64,000 nucleotides of DNA from Vespula vulgaris. Its lineage: Eukaryota > Arthropoda > Insecta > Hymenoptera > Vespidae. Made by a program: the position numbers and the translations under genes. Shown here piece by piece: positions 50,505 to 61,419 of the stretch (positions within the stretch are counted from its first letter, which is position 1; each line of letters begins with the position of its first letter). The stretch spans positions 18,429,558-18,493,557 of the forward strand of contig NC_066587.1 of assembly GCF_905475345.1 (NCBI RefSeq). Reading direction: 5' to 3'. Under the pieces are notes generated by a model. That model had not been told where the DNA came from. It saw only the letters and a list, made by a program, of their open reading frames with translations, and made no database searches.

Positions 50505-52734
50505 CACATATAGCACGTAACATGTTAATTAATTTTCTGTATTTATTATCAAGACTTGGCGCATGCGATCGTATCACTTTATACATCGTGTTCGATGCAC
50601 TCTCGTAAGAGTAGAAAATCATACATGTATGTAATATGATAAATGTCCACGTGGATTCTAACCTAGTGAAGCCCTTCTCATCGTGATCTTACTCTACACA
50701 AATAAACACACAAACACACGTATACATATACACGTATACACACGGTCGTTATTTTGACAAGAATGACGAAGCGAACGTATATTTTATACGAATTGCTCGA
50801 CGGATCGGTAGCAAGAAAGAAATAAAAAATAATAAAGAAAAAGAAGTATCTTTGTATGTTCTTTGTGTATGTGTGTATATGTGAGTAGTTTGTACATTGT
50901 GTTAGTTTTCTAACATATTAAAAGCACGACACCTTCTTCCTCTCTTTCCTTTTTTCTTTTTCTTTTTCTATCGTTCGATTATTCTTCTTTCTTTACTTGC
51001 CTTTCAAATCGACCTTATATCGCTTTGCCGTTTTTACTACTAAAAGCACATCCAGCTCAGAAAATATCAGAATATGCGTGTTCCAAGCTCTCGTAATGCG
51101 CAAACTCGAAACCCAGGACGAAAGAGAAAGAGAGAGAAAGAGAGAGAAGCTTTCACGCGGTATATATACACACACACACATACATTCTATATATGTAACT
51201 TTTATATTTCATTTTTGTTTCTTCGCATTTTCTTTCTTCGAATCTTCGAAACATTTTTTCACAAGCTTCCTTTTTTTTTATTTCATTTGATTTGATTTGA
51301 TTTTTTCTATCTGTTTTTATGTGATTTGTTATTATTGCTTTCTTTCTTTTTTTTTCTTCTTTTCTTTTTTTTATTTTATTTTATTTTATTTTCGAACGTT
51401 TCTGGCAAACATCGATAGATCTCTGATACTCGTACTTCACACTCGAATATATACAAATAAAATTTGATTTCGTGCTTTTATCCATCCTCGTAAAGTTCTT
51501 TTCAAAATAATCTATTAGAAGATAAAAAAAAAAAGAATAAAAAAGGAAAAGAGAGAAATAATAAAGAAGAAATCATTTGCGATTTCTCCTGTTTCCATTC
51601 CTCTTTATTTTTAACTTAAAAATTTTTTTTTAATCTTTATGATTGTCGAAATATTCTGTTTTATGTTATATAAAGCGAATTTAATGCGCATATCCTTTAG
51701 CTTTGGTAATCTCTGATCTTGAAGGAGTGGTAAATTATATTTTATATAAAATATTTTTCGTAAAAAGATCACGATCTTTTTGTTTCTTTTTCTTATCTTT
51801 TTTTCGAAGATCGATAAAAAAACTATTCTTTTTGAAATCCCCAATGTATCTTGAATGATTATGACGACACACCTTTGTTTCTGTCAAAATGTACGTCAGA
51901 ATGAATATAACGTTCTTTACTTTGGCAAACACGAATCGTTCGATCAAACCTGTATTATTTTATTCAGTTAAATGTTAGAAGGATTAGATGATATAGTAGA
52001 ATTAATCGTATTTAATCGAAATTAGAATTTGATCGATGTATATTATTACGAACGAAATGCGATTTTTGAAAGAAACTTCTTATGTTTTATGCAACTCATT
52101 TGTCAGCTGATGCAACTAAGACTAAAAGAAGCCATAATGGAATCGAAGTGACCCTGTTACACTTATTACGTTCACGGGTATGATTATCCTAGAACGTTCG
52201 TTCATCCATATCGCGACCCTTATTTCTAAGGCTTTAATCGTCTCTTACTCCCACCCTCGTCCATTTTTCTTCAACGTTCTTATACCATTTCCTTTTCTTT
52301 CTTCTTCTTTCACCGATCGTTCCATAACGAAATACTTAAACGGATAATCATATTTAACCGAACGTAACTTTACATTATTTGATTAAGGAATACTTTCAAT
52401 TACGTACAAAGTAAAGTATATTGCTTTACGAACTTTTAAATTAATATGAATATTCTTGATACATAGTACATCGAGCTGTAATATATGTAAAAGTCGATAT
52501 GATGTACCATTGATTTTTCCTTTATTTATTTTTACTGTTAGATATCCTTTCGCAATTTGTTGATTCTCTAATAATCATGTTTTAACTGTTCTATATATAT
52601 ATATATGTATATAACTAAACATAAATTATAAGACTCGAAATGTTTTTTTCCTTTTTGACTCCTAATCAATTCAAACGTCCATTTAAATCCATATAGGAAA
52701 TTAGAGAATTTTTAGTTAGATTAATTAATAATAA

Positions 52735-52757
52735 TCGTCGTCGTCGTCGTCGTCGTC
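52735..52757. repeat. CGT trinucleotide run
   Basis: Seven to eight TCG units, unusual in this AT-rich context. Confidence 0.85.
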
Positions 52758-53158
52758 ATCGTTGTCGCTGTTATTTTATTATAACGAATGGATGAAATGA
52801 ATACACGAGTAGGATCTAAAAGGAGAGAGATTTCTGGATCGTTGCAAAGTGAACGAAGCTGACGCAACTCGTTGTATAATAAACCGAACCATACGAGCAC
52901 AGCCTGTTTATGCGATTACGAAGAGCGTTCTATAAATTTTAACTAAATTCTCTAAGCTTCCCAGATTGGTGACTGTTTTATACGACAACCATGTTGGAAA
53001 TTATTTTACGAGATACGAGATATTTCCAATCGAAATAAATTTCGTTATCCATTTATACGATTTATGATACGATGTTTACAAATCTAATAATCGATCGTTT
53101 TTCGTAAAGAAAGAAGAAAAAAGAAAAGAAAGAAAATTCTCTTACCCTTTTTACTTAT

Positions 53159-53887
53159 TTACTTACTTTCTTTATCATTCTCCTCCTCTTCGTTTCGTCC
53201 TTGATCATCCATCGAATTATTATAAATAATTTTCTCCGTCAAAGTCGTATCCACCAATTCGTCCTTTGTCTCTCGTCGATCCGGTAGATTTCTCGTTGAA
53301 TTATAACTTGTTCGAAGATTTTTCCAGCGTGAATTAATTTTCTCGTTTATCTTCTCGTAATTTTCATTGTTAGTACGTGTAACGAAATATTGTCCGATCG
53401 AAGAAGAATCGTTATCGTTGCTTCTCTCGCGTATAAGTTCGGCCAGGGTAGTTTTCAAGGACGTTAGAGATTCCTCGAAAGCATCGTAATCGTGAGTACG
53501 TTCTTGCACGCGTTCCCGTGTTCTTTCGATAGAATTATTATTTCTCGACGATGAATCCCGAGAGATTGTTTCTTTTAAATTAGATTTGGACGGTAATTCG
53601 ACACGAAGAAAATTTAATTGTGGATCAGCCCTTAAACGAATCGCATTGGCATGCATCAGTCGTGGATTCGGTGGTTCCCAAAGAAATATATAATAAGCGC
53701 TTAATACGATCGCGACGAAACTTACGGAAAACATGTATGCCATGACTGTGATAATGCGCACTATTTTTTTTGGTTCTTTACTCTCGTAAATACTCGCGTT
53801 TACATCTTTCACGGCACCATCCCCTGGACTACCGCCAGTGGATGAGTCTTGGCCGCCTGATTCTCCACTACTACAGTCTTTGCTCAT
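53159..53887 (-). CDS. InaF-motif single-pass membrane protein, copy 2
   Basis: A 242-residue uninterrupted frame. After a Ser/Gly-rich start comes KKIVRIITVMAYMFSVSFVA and IVLSAYYIFLWEP (about 40-73), closely parallel to copy 1 (KKLVRVLTVIAY, YYTYIWDP), so the two are tandem paralogues. The following 165 residues are hydrophilic, rich in Arg, Asn, Glu and Ser (SRNNNSIERTRERVQERT) and unlike copy 1. The frame ends where the sequence reads AAAGAAAGTAAGTAA on the coding strand. That contains a perfect splice donor (gtaagtaa) two codons before the stop, so the mature message may splice onward and have a different C-terminus. A CpG-rich patch at 54150-54270 is a likely promoter. Confidence 0.78.
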   Translation of the reverse strand: MSKDCSSGESGGQDSSTGGSPGDGAVKDVNASIYESKEPKKIVRIITVMAYMFSVSFVAIVLSAYYIFLWEPPNPRLMHANAIRLRADPQLNFLRVELPSKSNLKETISRDSSSRNNNSIERTRERVQERTHDYDAFEESLTSLKTTLAELIRERSNDNDSSSIGQYFVTRTNNENYEKINEKINSRWKNLRTSYNSTRNLPDRRETKDELVDTTLTEKIIYNNSMDDQGRNEEEENDKESK

Positions 53888-54149
53888 TTTTATTTAGATT
53901 TTTTCAATGCAACGATTTGTTGATTCTCTGGTAACCATGATCCAAATTATATTTTATATAATTATGTATATGGATATGTGTGTTTTTCTGCGTACATATG
54001 TATGTATATATAAAACTTTAAGAGCATAAATTGGAAGATTAAATATTTTTTGCTTCTTTTTTTTTTGTTTTGTTTTGTTTTGAAACAGCGCGTACTTCTT
54101 CCTAAATTTTCTCTTTACATTATCTTTAAGATAAATGAAAGAATAATAA

Positions 54150-54302
54150 AGAGAAAGAACAACGGGTCGTCGTCTTTTGGAAGCGAAAGCGCGCGCGCTA
54201 CTGCAACTTCTCGAGGAATAATCGTGGAAAAGCTCATTCCATCGGCACGTGTTCTCGAGGGTTGCGCACGCGTTCCCCCTCTCTCTTTCTCTCTCTCTCA
54301 CT

Positions 54303-54333
<31 letters not shown>

Positions 54334-54342
54334 TCCCTTTCG
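54150..54342 (-). promoter_or_regulatory. Likely promoter of InaF copy 2
   Basis: CpG-rich sequence (AAGCGAAAGCGCGCGCGCTA; GTTGCGCACGCGTTCC) sits 260-390 bases upstream of the ATG. It is next to a CT run (54281-54330) that reads as GAGA repeats on the coding strand. Confidence 0.4.
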
Positions 54343-54570
54343 TGACACGCTGCCACATTTTCCCCTTCTACCGTTTAATTTCATAATTCATCTATTGATA
54401 CAAACGGTAGAATGTAACAGTAATATTATAGCGAGACATATAGCTTAGATTAAAGCGAGATTAAAAATTTCTTTCATCCACGACGATCGGCCTTTACTGC
54501 TTCCTGTGTATATTATACAAAACGTATCGCTGATTGATAATACGCATTATTCCGTTCACTCATATATATG

Positions 54571-54637
54571 TACATACATACGTACCTACATACATACATA
54601 TATACATACATACATATATACATACATACATACACAC

Positions 54638-54671
<34 letters not shown>
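54571..54671. repeat. ACAT then TA microsatellite
   Basis: About 100 bases of CATA units passing into a TA run. Confidence 0.95.
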
Positions 54672-54675
<4 letters not shown>

Positions 54676-54794
54676 TTATAAACATTTTCTCCCCTACACA
54701 TTTCTTGATTTATAAAAATTTGTTCCATATACACACACTGTATCAATAGTATTTCTCTAATCTACATTGTGTGTGTACACAGGTTTAAATGGTC

Positions 54795-54872
54795 GATACC
54801 CGCGTCCTTTGCTTACCAGCCATCTTGATCTTACGTCACGTGTTTGGAAGCGATCGTCTCTCTCTCTGTAAG
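54795..54872 (+). promoter_or_regulatory. Candidate TMEM192 promoter with E-box
   Basis: A locally C+G-rich patch holds GCCATCTTG (54819-54827), like the YY1/Pho core in reverse, and GTCACGTG (54835-54842), which matches 8 of 10 bases of the TFEB-type CLEAR element GTCACGTGAC. It lies about 450 bases before the TMEM192 ATG. Factor binding is inference. Confidence 0.35.
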
Positions 54873-55291
54873 TACATATAAACTTTACGCTGGGACAAGA
54901 TATCGAATATCTTTCATAGATACATGCATATAAACAAGACATGCACCGATATAATAGATATTTTTCTAATACGAATGATTTTCTTCCATATTAAATTCGT
55001 GAAAATGTGAACAGTTAGTGATTATTCGATCGTGACATGTTCCTTCGAAAAAAGTTAAATCACTCGATGGAATAATTCGTTCGGTGCAGTATAACCTTTC
55101 CATACTTGTGTACACATATTTTTATTATGTTAATCAATTCATTCGATCAGATAATTTTTATTATTTTTTAACTGTCAATGTGCGATGGAACGTAAACATA
55201 ACCTTATACTTGAATGACGTTGTTGAGATTAAGTTAATAATATCGTTACGTTTGTTTATAGTCTGCGGTTTACCTTGATGTATCTATAAAT

Positions 55292-56230
55292 ATGGACGAC
55301 GAAGAATATCTTCAACCTGTTTTAACTTCTCAAGAAGAAGATAACTTTCAAAAATTGGATACCGTACCTATTGTGTCGATATCACTTCTCTATGGCGTAA
55401 GTATGCAATATATGATCGGATTAAAAAAATAAATAATATATAAGTATATAATATATATCTTATATAATATAATAAAATGCATTGATTAATACAGAATTTG
55501 GAATTTTCTAGGTAGCTTTAGAAATCATTGGAATTGTGTTCGTTTCGGTATGGCCAGAAGAAGAAAACAAATGTGATACTTATTTCATATATTTATATCT
55601 TCATTGTTTATATTGGTTGATAGTTATGGTGACCGATTATGTTATAAAAGCCAAGCACCATACCTTAAGAATTTGGGGATATCTTGATTTTTATCAATCA
55701 ACTTATCAACATATAAGAACACCTCTTTTCGTAGCATCACTGTGGAATACGTGCTATTTGTTGTTAGCTGTAATTTTACATCATACTCATAAAATGAATT
55801 ATGAAGAATACTGCAGGGCATCGGAATGGTTAACCCCTGTGAATTACATTGTTATCTTAACTACCTTAGAGTTTATGGTAATTGTACCAGTTTATGTGAA
55901 TTACATTAGTAAGTATATTTTTATTTCATTGATAAAAGTCACTTATAAATCTTATCTATATTTCTCAAATATTTCTTTTTGACAGAAAGAGTTATAAGAT
56001 TCAATAGGTTACGCCCATTACCTGATGTTAAAAGAGAGGAATGGTTGTCGTCTTTTACCCAAGATTCTTATGCAAGCAGTGGTGAAATTGGATACCATCA
56101 CAGGGGCTCAAATTTAGAAGAATTGCTTGAAAAACAAGCAGACTTAATAAGATATTTACGAGACCATAATGTCCAATTGAGTCATAGAATAATGATATTA
56201 GCATCTCGCCAAAGAACTCGAGAAGTTTAG
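55292..56230 (+). CDS. Transmembrane protein 192
   Basis: Lysosomal/late-endosomal membrane protein; the mammalian protein forms disulphide-linked homodimers and is widely used as a lysosome marker. Its molecular role is not well known. Coding exons: 55292-55396, 55512-55908, 55986-56230. They total 747 nt, or 248 residues (human 271). The acidic N-tail (MDDEEYLQPVLTSQEED) precedes four hydrophobic segments: about 29-55, 60-80, 117-135 and 149-170. Family landmarks are YWLIVMVTDYVIKAKHHTLR, the GYLDFYQSTYQ loop and the cytosolic end with LEELLEKQADLIRYLRDHN, a short coiled coil. The ATG is the first after a stop and lies in an acceptable context. Confidence 0.92.
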
Positions 56231-58209
56231 ATGATAGATAATCAACATTGAAATCAAAATGAGATAACTAGGAAATTAAAACATAGCTTGTAAGTATGTA
56301 AATTTAGGCGCACGCACAATTGAATATACTCATTTAAATTATTGAATGTTGAAGATATTTTACTTTATTTTTTTTATCTATCTGGTGTTGCGTTAAATTT
56401 ATTTATTAGAATAATAATCGAAATTTCGTTTTTTTTTTTCGTTACCTTTTTGCAAAGGTTTTATTAATATGTTTAAAATGTATCTGCATACTTACTCATT
56501 AGCAATGTTTCATGCAGATACATCTAGAGCGATTATATAATAGGTTTCTTATGTTGCTTATATTTTTATTTTATTATCATTCTTAGAAACATCTTGCTTA
56601 CATGCAATTCTTGCGTAAATTATTAATACATTCATTAACAAACTTGTGAAAAAATATAGAGATATGTATAAGCTGCTTTTGGGTAATATTGAAGATTAAA
56701 ATGATTTTTTATACGCTAATTATGAAAATTATGTAGTTACAAATTCGATAAAACTTAACATTTTGTAGTGTTTTGCGTGGATTTGTTAATATACATAACT
56801 CTCTAAGTATAAAATAATTATACTGGAATACTGTGATAGAAAGTGATGTATGCATTGTTTAAACGAATAAAATATAAGTATATTTTGAAATATAGAACAC
56901 ATAATATTGACTTTACATAAAACAAGTTTTATATTGCATTCGAATTGTTCTAAAGGAGGAAAAAATACTTCTTTTCTCAATTTAATGATATAATATTTTT
57001 TAACATATACTTAATATCTAATAATTATATATTTTGTAGTAATGATCTCTTGCCTTGCAGAAATTGCAAAGAAAAAAAGAAAAAAAGAGAAGGTTTCACC
57101 TAATGAATATATTTGTAGCGTTTGTTTTGCTGACTGTTTATTAATGTAATCGACGAACGGAAAGATGTTACATTTTCATATACTTCTTAAAAATATGATA
57201 ATTTCGTTAGAAAATTGGTGGTTCATGTGTGTATATATACATATTTGTCTCCTTTCAATTATTATCTTGTTAAGAAAATTACAATATAGTAAAAACAGAT
57301 TAGTTAAATTATTTTTATGCTCGTTATTTAGTTTATTCTCTACAGTCTTTCTGAACATCTTTACAAGATTATTGCCTTACAATGTCACTTTCTTAAATTC
57401 CAGATATTCATGCTTTTCCATTGAATTATATTATTTTATTAAACAATTATTTGTTTTTTTTTTTCTTTTTTCTTTTTTTTGTAGATATCCTTGGTTATTT
57501 GTCTTCATAGATTATAAAATGTATTCTCATCTAAATACATACATACATATGTATCATGCCAGCCAGGATACTTGCTACTACTTACAATATTATAAATGTA
57601 CTTGGCAATGATACTTAAGTTTTAACAATTTTCTACAATCAAATCTGAAGATTATTATTATTCATGTCATGCGTTAGCATAATTTTTTATATTTCTTATT
57701 ATTACAAATTATAAGAATATCATAGCATACTGAAAAGATGTAGTGTATTAAAAAAAGCAGAAAAGAAAAAGAGCACGAGCTCCATGATCTTATCTCTCGA
57801 TAAGAAGATACAAATTTCGAAATTTTATCAAACCTTAAGCTCTGCAAGTAGTATTCATAATATTTGTAACATAATTGTAGGCAATGGTAACTAATTACTT
57901 AGCATGTAATATCGTAATTACAATTTTTTTTTATACAATTACATCTCGTTGCCTTTACTTATTATTAGATGCGAATCTAATCTCTGTACTTTTTTTATGT
58001 ATTTATTTTTTTTTATTTTTTTATTTTTTTTATCATTACACTTGAGGTTTTCTAATGCGCAAACACTTTTATTAATACCTATGTATGTTGCAGCCAAGGA
58101 TAATAGATTCAACTCGTATATATGTAATGTATAATATATATACATACATATATACAAATGATCAGGATAAATGACGACTCTTCACTTCGTATTTTATTAT
58201 TAGACAAGC

Positions 58210-58255
<46 letters not shown>

Positions 58256-58345
58256 TTTCCATTAATTCTTTCGTTTCTCGCGCGATAATATTATTTTACA
58301 TTATTTATAATACATCTATGTGTATATATATGTATATATACACAC

Positions 58346-58387
<42 letters not shown>

Positions 58388-59650
58388 GTAAAGTATATCG
58401 TACAAAGGAATCTAAATATGTACAAGAGTATCGCAAATATTTGTTCCTATTTATAGCGATAGGCCTGTAGTTCATTAATTAATATTACGTAGATATCAAT
58501 ATAGAAAACTAATTTACACTTTGGAACACTGAATTTTCTACGTTACTAAATACCGCAGATGCATAGATAGATATGCGGTCGTATTGCGCATCATGAAATT
58601 CTACATACGAGAGCCGATGCATCTCGTTCGATTCGACATCGAAAGGGCATTCATCATTTTCTTCTTCTTTTTCTTCTTCTACAGATCTCAAATATTTTTC
58701 TTAAATACCTCGAACGGTAAAAGAAATATTCTCTCATCCTTGTTTTATATATCAGCCTCTTTTCTTTTTATAAGATTTTTTTCTAATTGAAAAATTTGTA
58801 CTACGCTTAGGCCAACCGTTTCCACTTTGTTAGCTACGCGTTTAACGGATTGGAGTTTTTCTTCAATAATTCTCACTACTCTCTGTGAATATGTATTATG
58901 TATATATTTATATATATATTTTTGTTATTATTTATTTATTCATTTATTTACTTTTCCTATTATTTTCTTTCTTTCTTTCTATACTACGCATCGTAAGTAA
59001 TCGCTCATTATTGTCACAATTATTACACTAAATTATTTTTCTTTTTTTTTTCTCCTCGTAGGATTGCGTCTAAACGAAACAATCTTCGTACTTCTTCTTT
59101 TTTTTTTCCTCGATACAATCCTTTTTCCATTACGATGCGATTTTACTATCAAAGTTATTTTTCCATTGGAGAATAAGAGAAGAGAAAAGAAAATATCGTG
59201 GAGAGAGAAGACATTACATACATATACATATGTGAATACGTATATATACATATGTAGATATTTTTGCTCTAGCAACCTCGTGATTCGAAGGTTATATACG
59301 TTCTCTATAATCGGCCATAACTATAGATGGAAACGGTGGATGAAGTCGTCAATTATTTGACATTTACTCGACAAAATCGATCGATTATTTATTGTATTTA
59401 TTACTTTGTATGTGCGCCGCAGACTGAAAAATTCTTTATATCTGTTCGAAGAAAAAAAACACAAAACGAAACGAAATAAAAATAAAGCAAAAAAAGAAAA
59501 AAAGAAAAAAAAAAAGAAAGAAAAGATTCGTATATACACCTAGATATATACATATATGTATGTATATGTTGTATGATGTATGATGTACGCATGTACACAT
59601 ATATATATATATATCTAATAATTGTGAGTATAAAAAGAGAATTTGTCGAC
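56231..59650. other. Converging 3' flanks, no gene seen
   Basis: AT-rich. A 148-codon frame at 57165-57611 has a composition expected of AT-rich noise and is not called. Two TA runs occur at 58212-58252 and 58340-58382. Part probably belongs to the 3' UTRs of TMEM192 and the minus-strand orphan gene. Confidence 0.5.
58212..58252. repeat. TA microsatellite
   Basis: About 20 TA units. A second TA run lies at 58340-58382. Confidence 0.95.
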
Positions 59651-59710
59651 GCGCGGAATCGGGCGGAATCGCGCTGAGTCGGGCGGAATCGGGAGGAATC
59701 GGGTGGAATC
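59651..59710 (-). repeat. Six 10-bp GC-rich units touching the stop codon of the orphan gene
   Basis: Six exact-length units of the type GGGCGGAATC (variants GCGCGGAATC, GCGCTGAGTC, GGGAGGAATC, GGGTGGAATC). They end at 59710, so the last unit covers two bases of the minus-strand TGA (59709-59711). The array is strikingly G+C-rich for this region and would be the first 58 bases of the 3' UTR. Confidence 0.9.
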
Positions 59711-61366
59711 ACGCATGCGTACTAGCAACTACGGTCCCAGTTCCAGTTCCAGTAGCAGTACCATCGACGTGCGTCGAAGATAGTTGTTCTTCCGCTTCCA
59801 TCATTTTTAATTTTCTTACGACTTGAGCATGTTCTTCCAACAACCTAGCAAACTCGTCTCGTCGAATTTCGGCTTCGACTTGCATTTGTTTAATTCTTTC
59901 TCTAATACCACCGGGACTGTCCAATGGCGAGTGTCCTGAGGAAGAATTTTCCGTACTGCTGTTTTCATTCGATGATGACGTGCCATCGATCAGGCCAGGA
60001 TTTTCTTCTATTTGCGATACACGAGAATCGACGTCATAAACCGTCAAGCTGAAATATTCAAAAGAAATTAACATAGAGAGAGAGAAAGATATATATATAT
60101 ATTTTGTTATATTACATAAGAGATATATGTAGGTATATATATTTTACTTTTTTCTTTTTTTGTAATATATACATATATATATATATACTTTTTTCTTATG
60201 TTAATGCAATGAATCAGTTATTTATGGGTTTGGGTAAGATAGGTTAGGTTATATTAAGACGGAATAGTTAAGGTTATAGATGTCGGGATAGTTAAGAGAA
60301 CAAAAAAAGAACATCACGTTCGATATATCTAGATACATATTAATATTCGATATATATATGTATATATATATATATATATATTTATTTATAAAGACGTTTC
60401 TTTCTATTCGTTTTTGCAAAATCTTTTTTAACGACAGCTTATAATTATTCGATGATAAGTTATCCTTCTTTTCTTTTTCCTTTTTAACCGTATAATTAAT
60501 TTTTTTATGAATTCGTATATAATTCATTAAATACCATAGAAACTATAGTTCTTTTTTTTTATTGTTTCTGATAAGAATAATTGATCTCTGATAATAATAA
60601 ATTACATAACAATAAACTTTAGGAAATGTACCATTGATAAATCGAAAGGATGATTTAGGATTGAATCGAGTTTATACAATAAACGGATTTAGCTGAGCTT
60701 TCTTAAATTCGATTAGTTCACGTCTCTATGTTGATACATGCTCAGGGATAAAAATATAGGGATATGAGAAGATCGATGAGAAGAATCTTTATCTAATTTT
60801 TCTCGATGTCTCTAATCGTTTATCGATCGTAATAGAATTTTAACGAAGAAGTCGTGACGTACGCTATCGTCGTCTAAAAGCAAGAGAAAGATAGACCAAA
60901 AGTTCCTAAATGTTTTTAAAAAACCAATTACTCTTTTCAGATCTTTTTTACATCTATAATTTGACTTGTAATTTTTCGATAAGAAGAAAAAAAGAAAAAC
61001 ATTAGCTTAATAAACTTTGAAAAGGAGTAATTGATTTTTAATATAATCTAGGAACTTTAGGGGTATTTAGTAACATAGGTGGCGTTTTAATTGATTTTTA
61101 AATCGATAATCAAAAAAAATTTGTTTACTAAATAAATTTTTGTGTACGTAAATATATAATATATATATATATATATACACACACATACATATTTATATAT
61201 ATACATATATATATATGTGGTTTCTCGGATCGGATCGATCGTTGGAGGGACGACGTATAACAATTGTCATTTGCGTCAGTGTCGGTTACGTCATTAGATG
61301 GCCAAGTACATAGGCTAAATTCGTTTTACGATCGAGATGATGGAGGGAAAGTTGTGATTCATTATC

Positions 61367-61419
<53 letters not shown>

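Larger units (their letters stand above)
50145..53158. other. Spacer between the two InaF genes
   Basis: Upstream region of InaF copy 1, probably including a 5' UTR exon. Contains a T run followed by a possible acceptor on the minus strand near 50210-50275, a TA run (50460-50500), GA sequence near 51118-51150 and a CGT trinucleotide run (52735-52757). No further coding exon or third InaF motif is seen. Confidence 0.5.

Noticed and set aside
57165..57611. 148-codon open frame on the plus strand downstream of TMEM192
   Set aside because: The peptide is dominated by Phe, Ile, Leu, Tyr and Lys as expected from AT-rich DNA, with no domain, no splice partners and no promoter signal.
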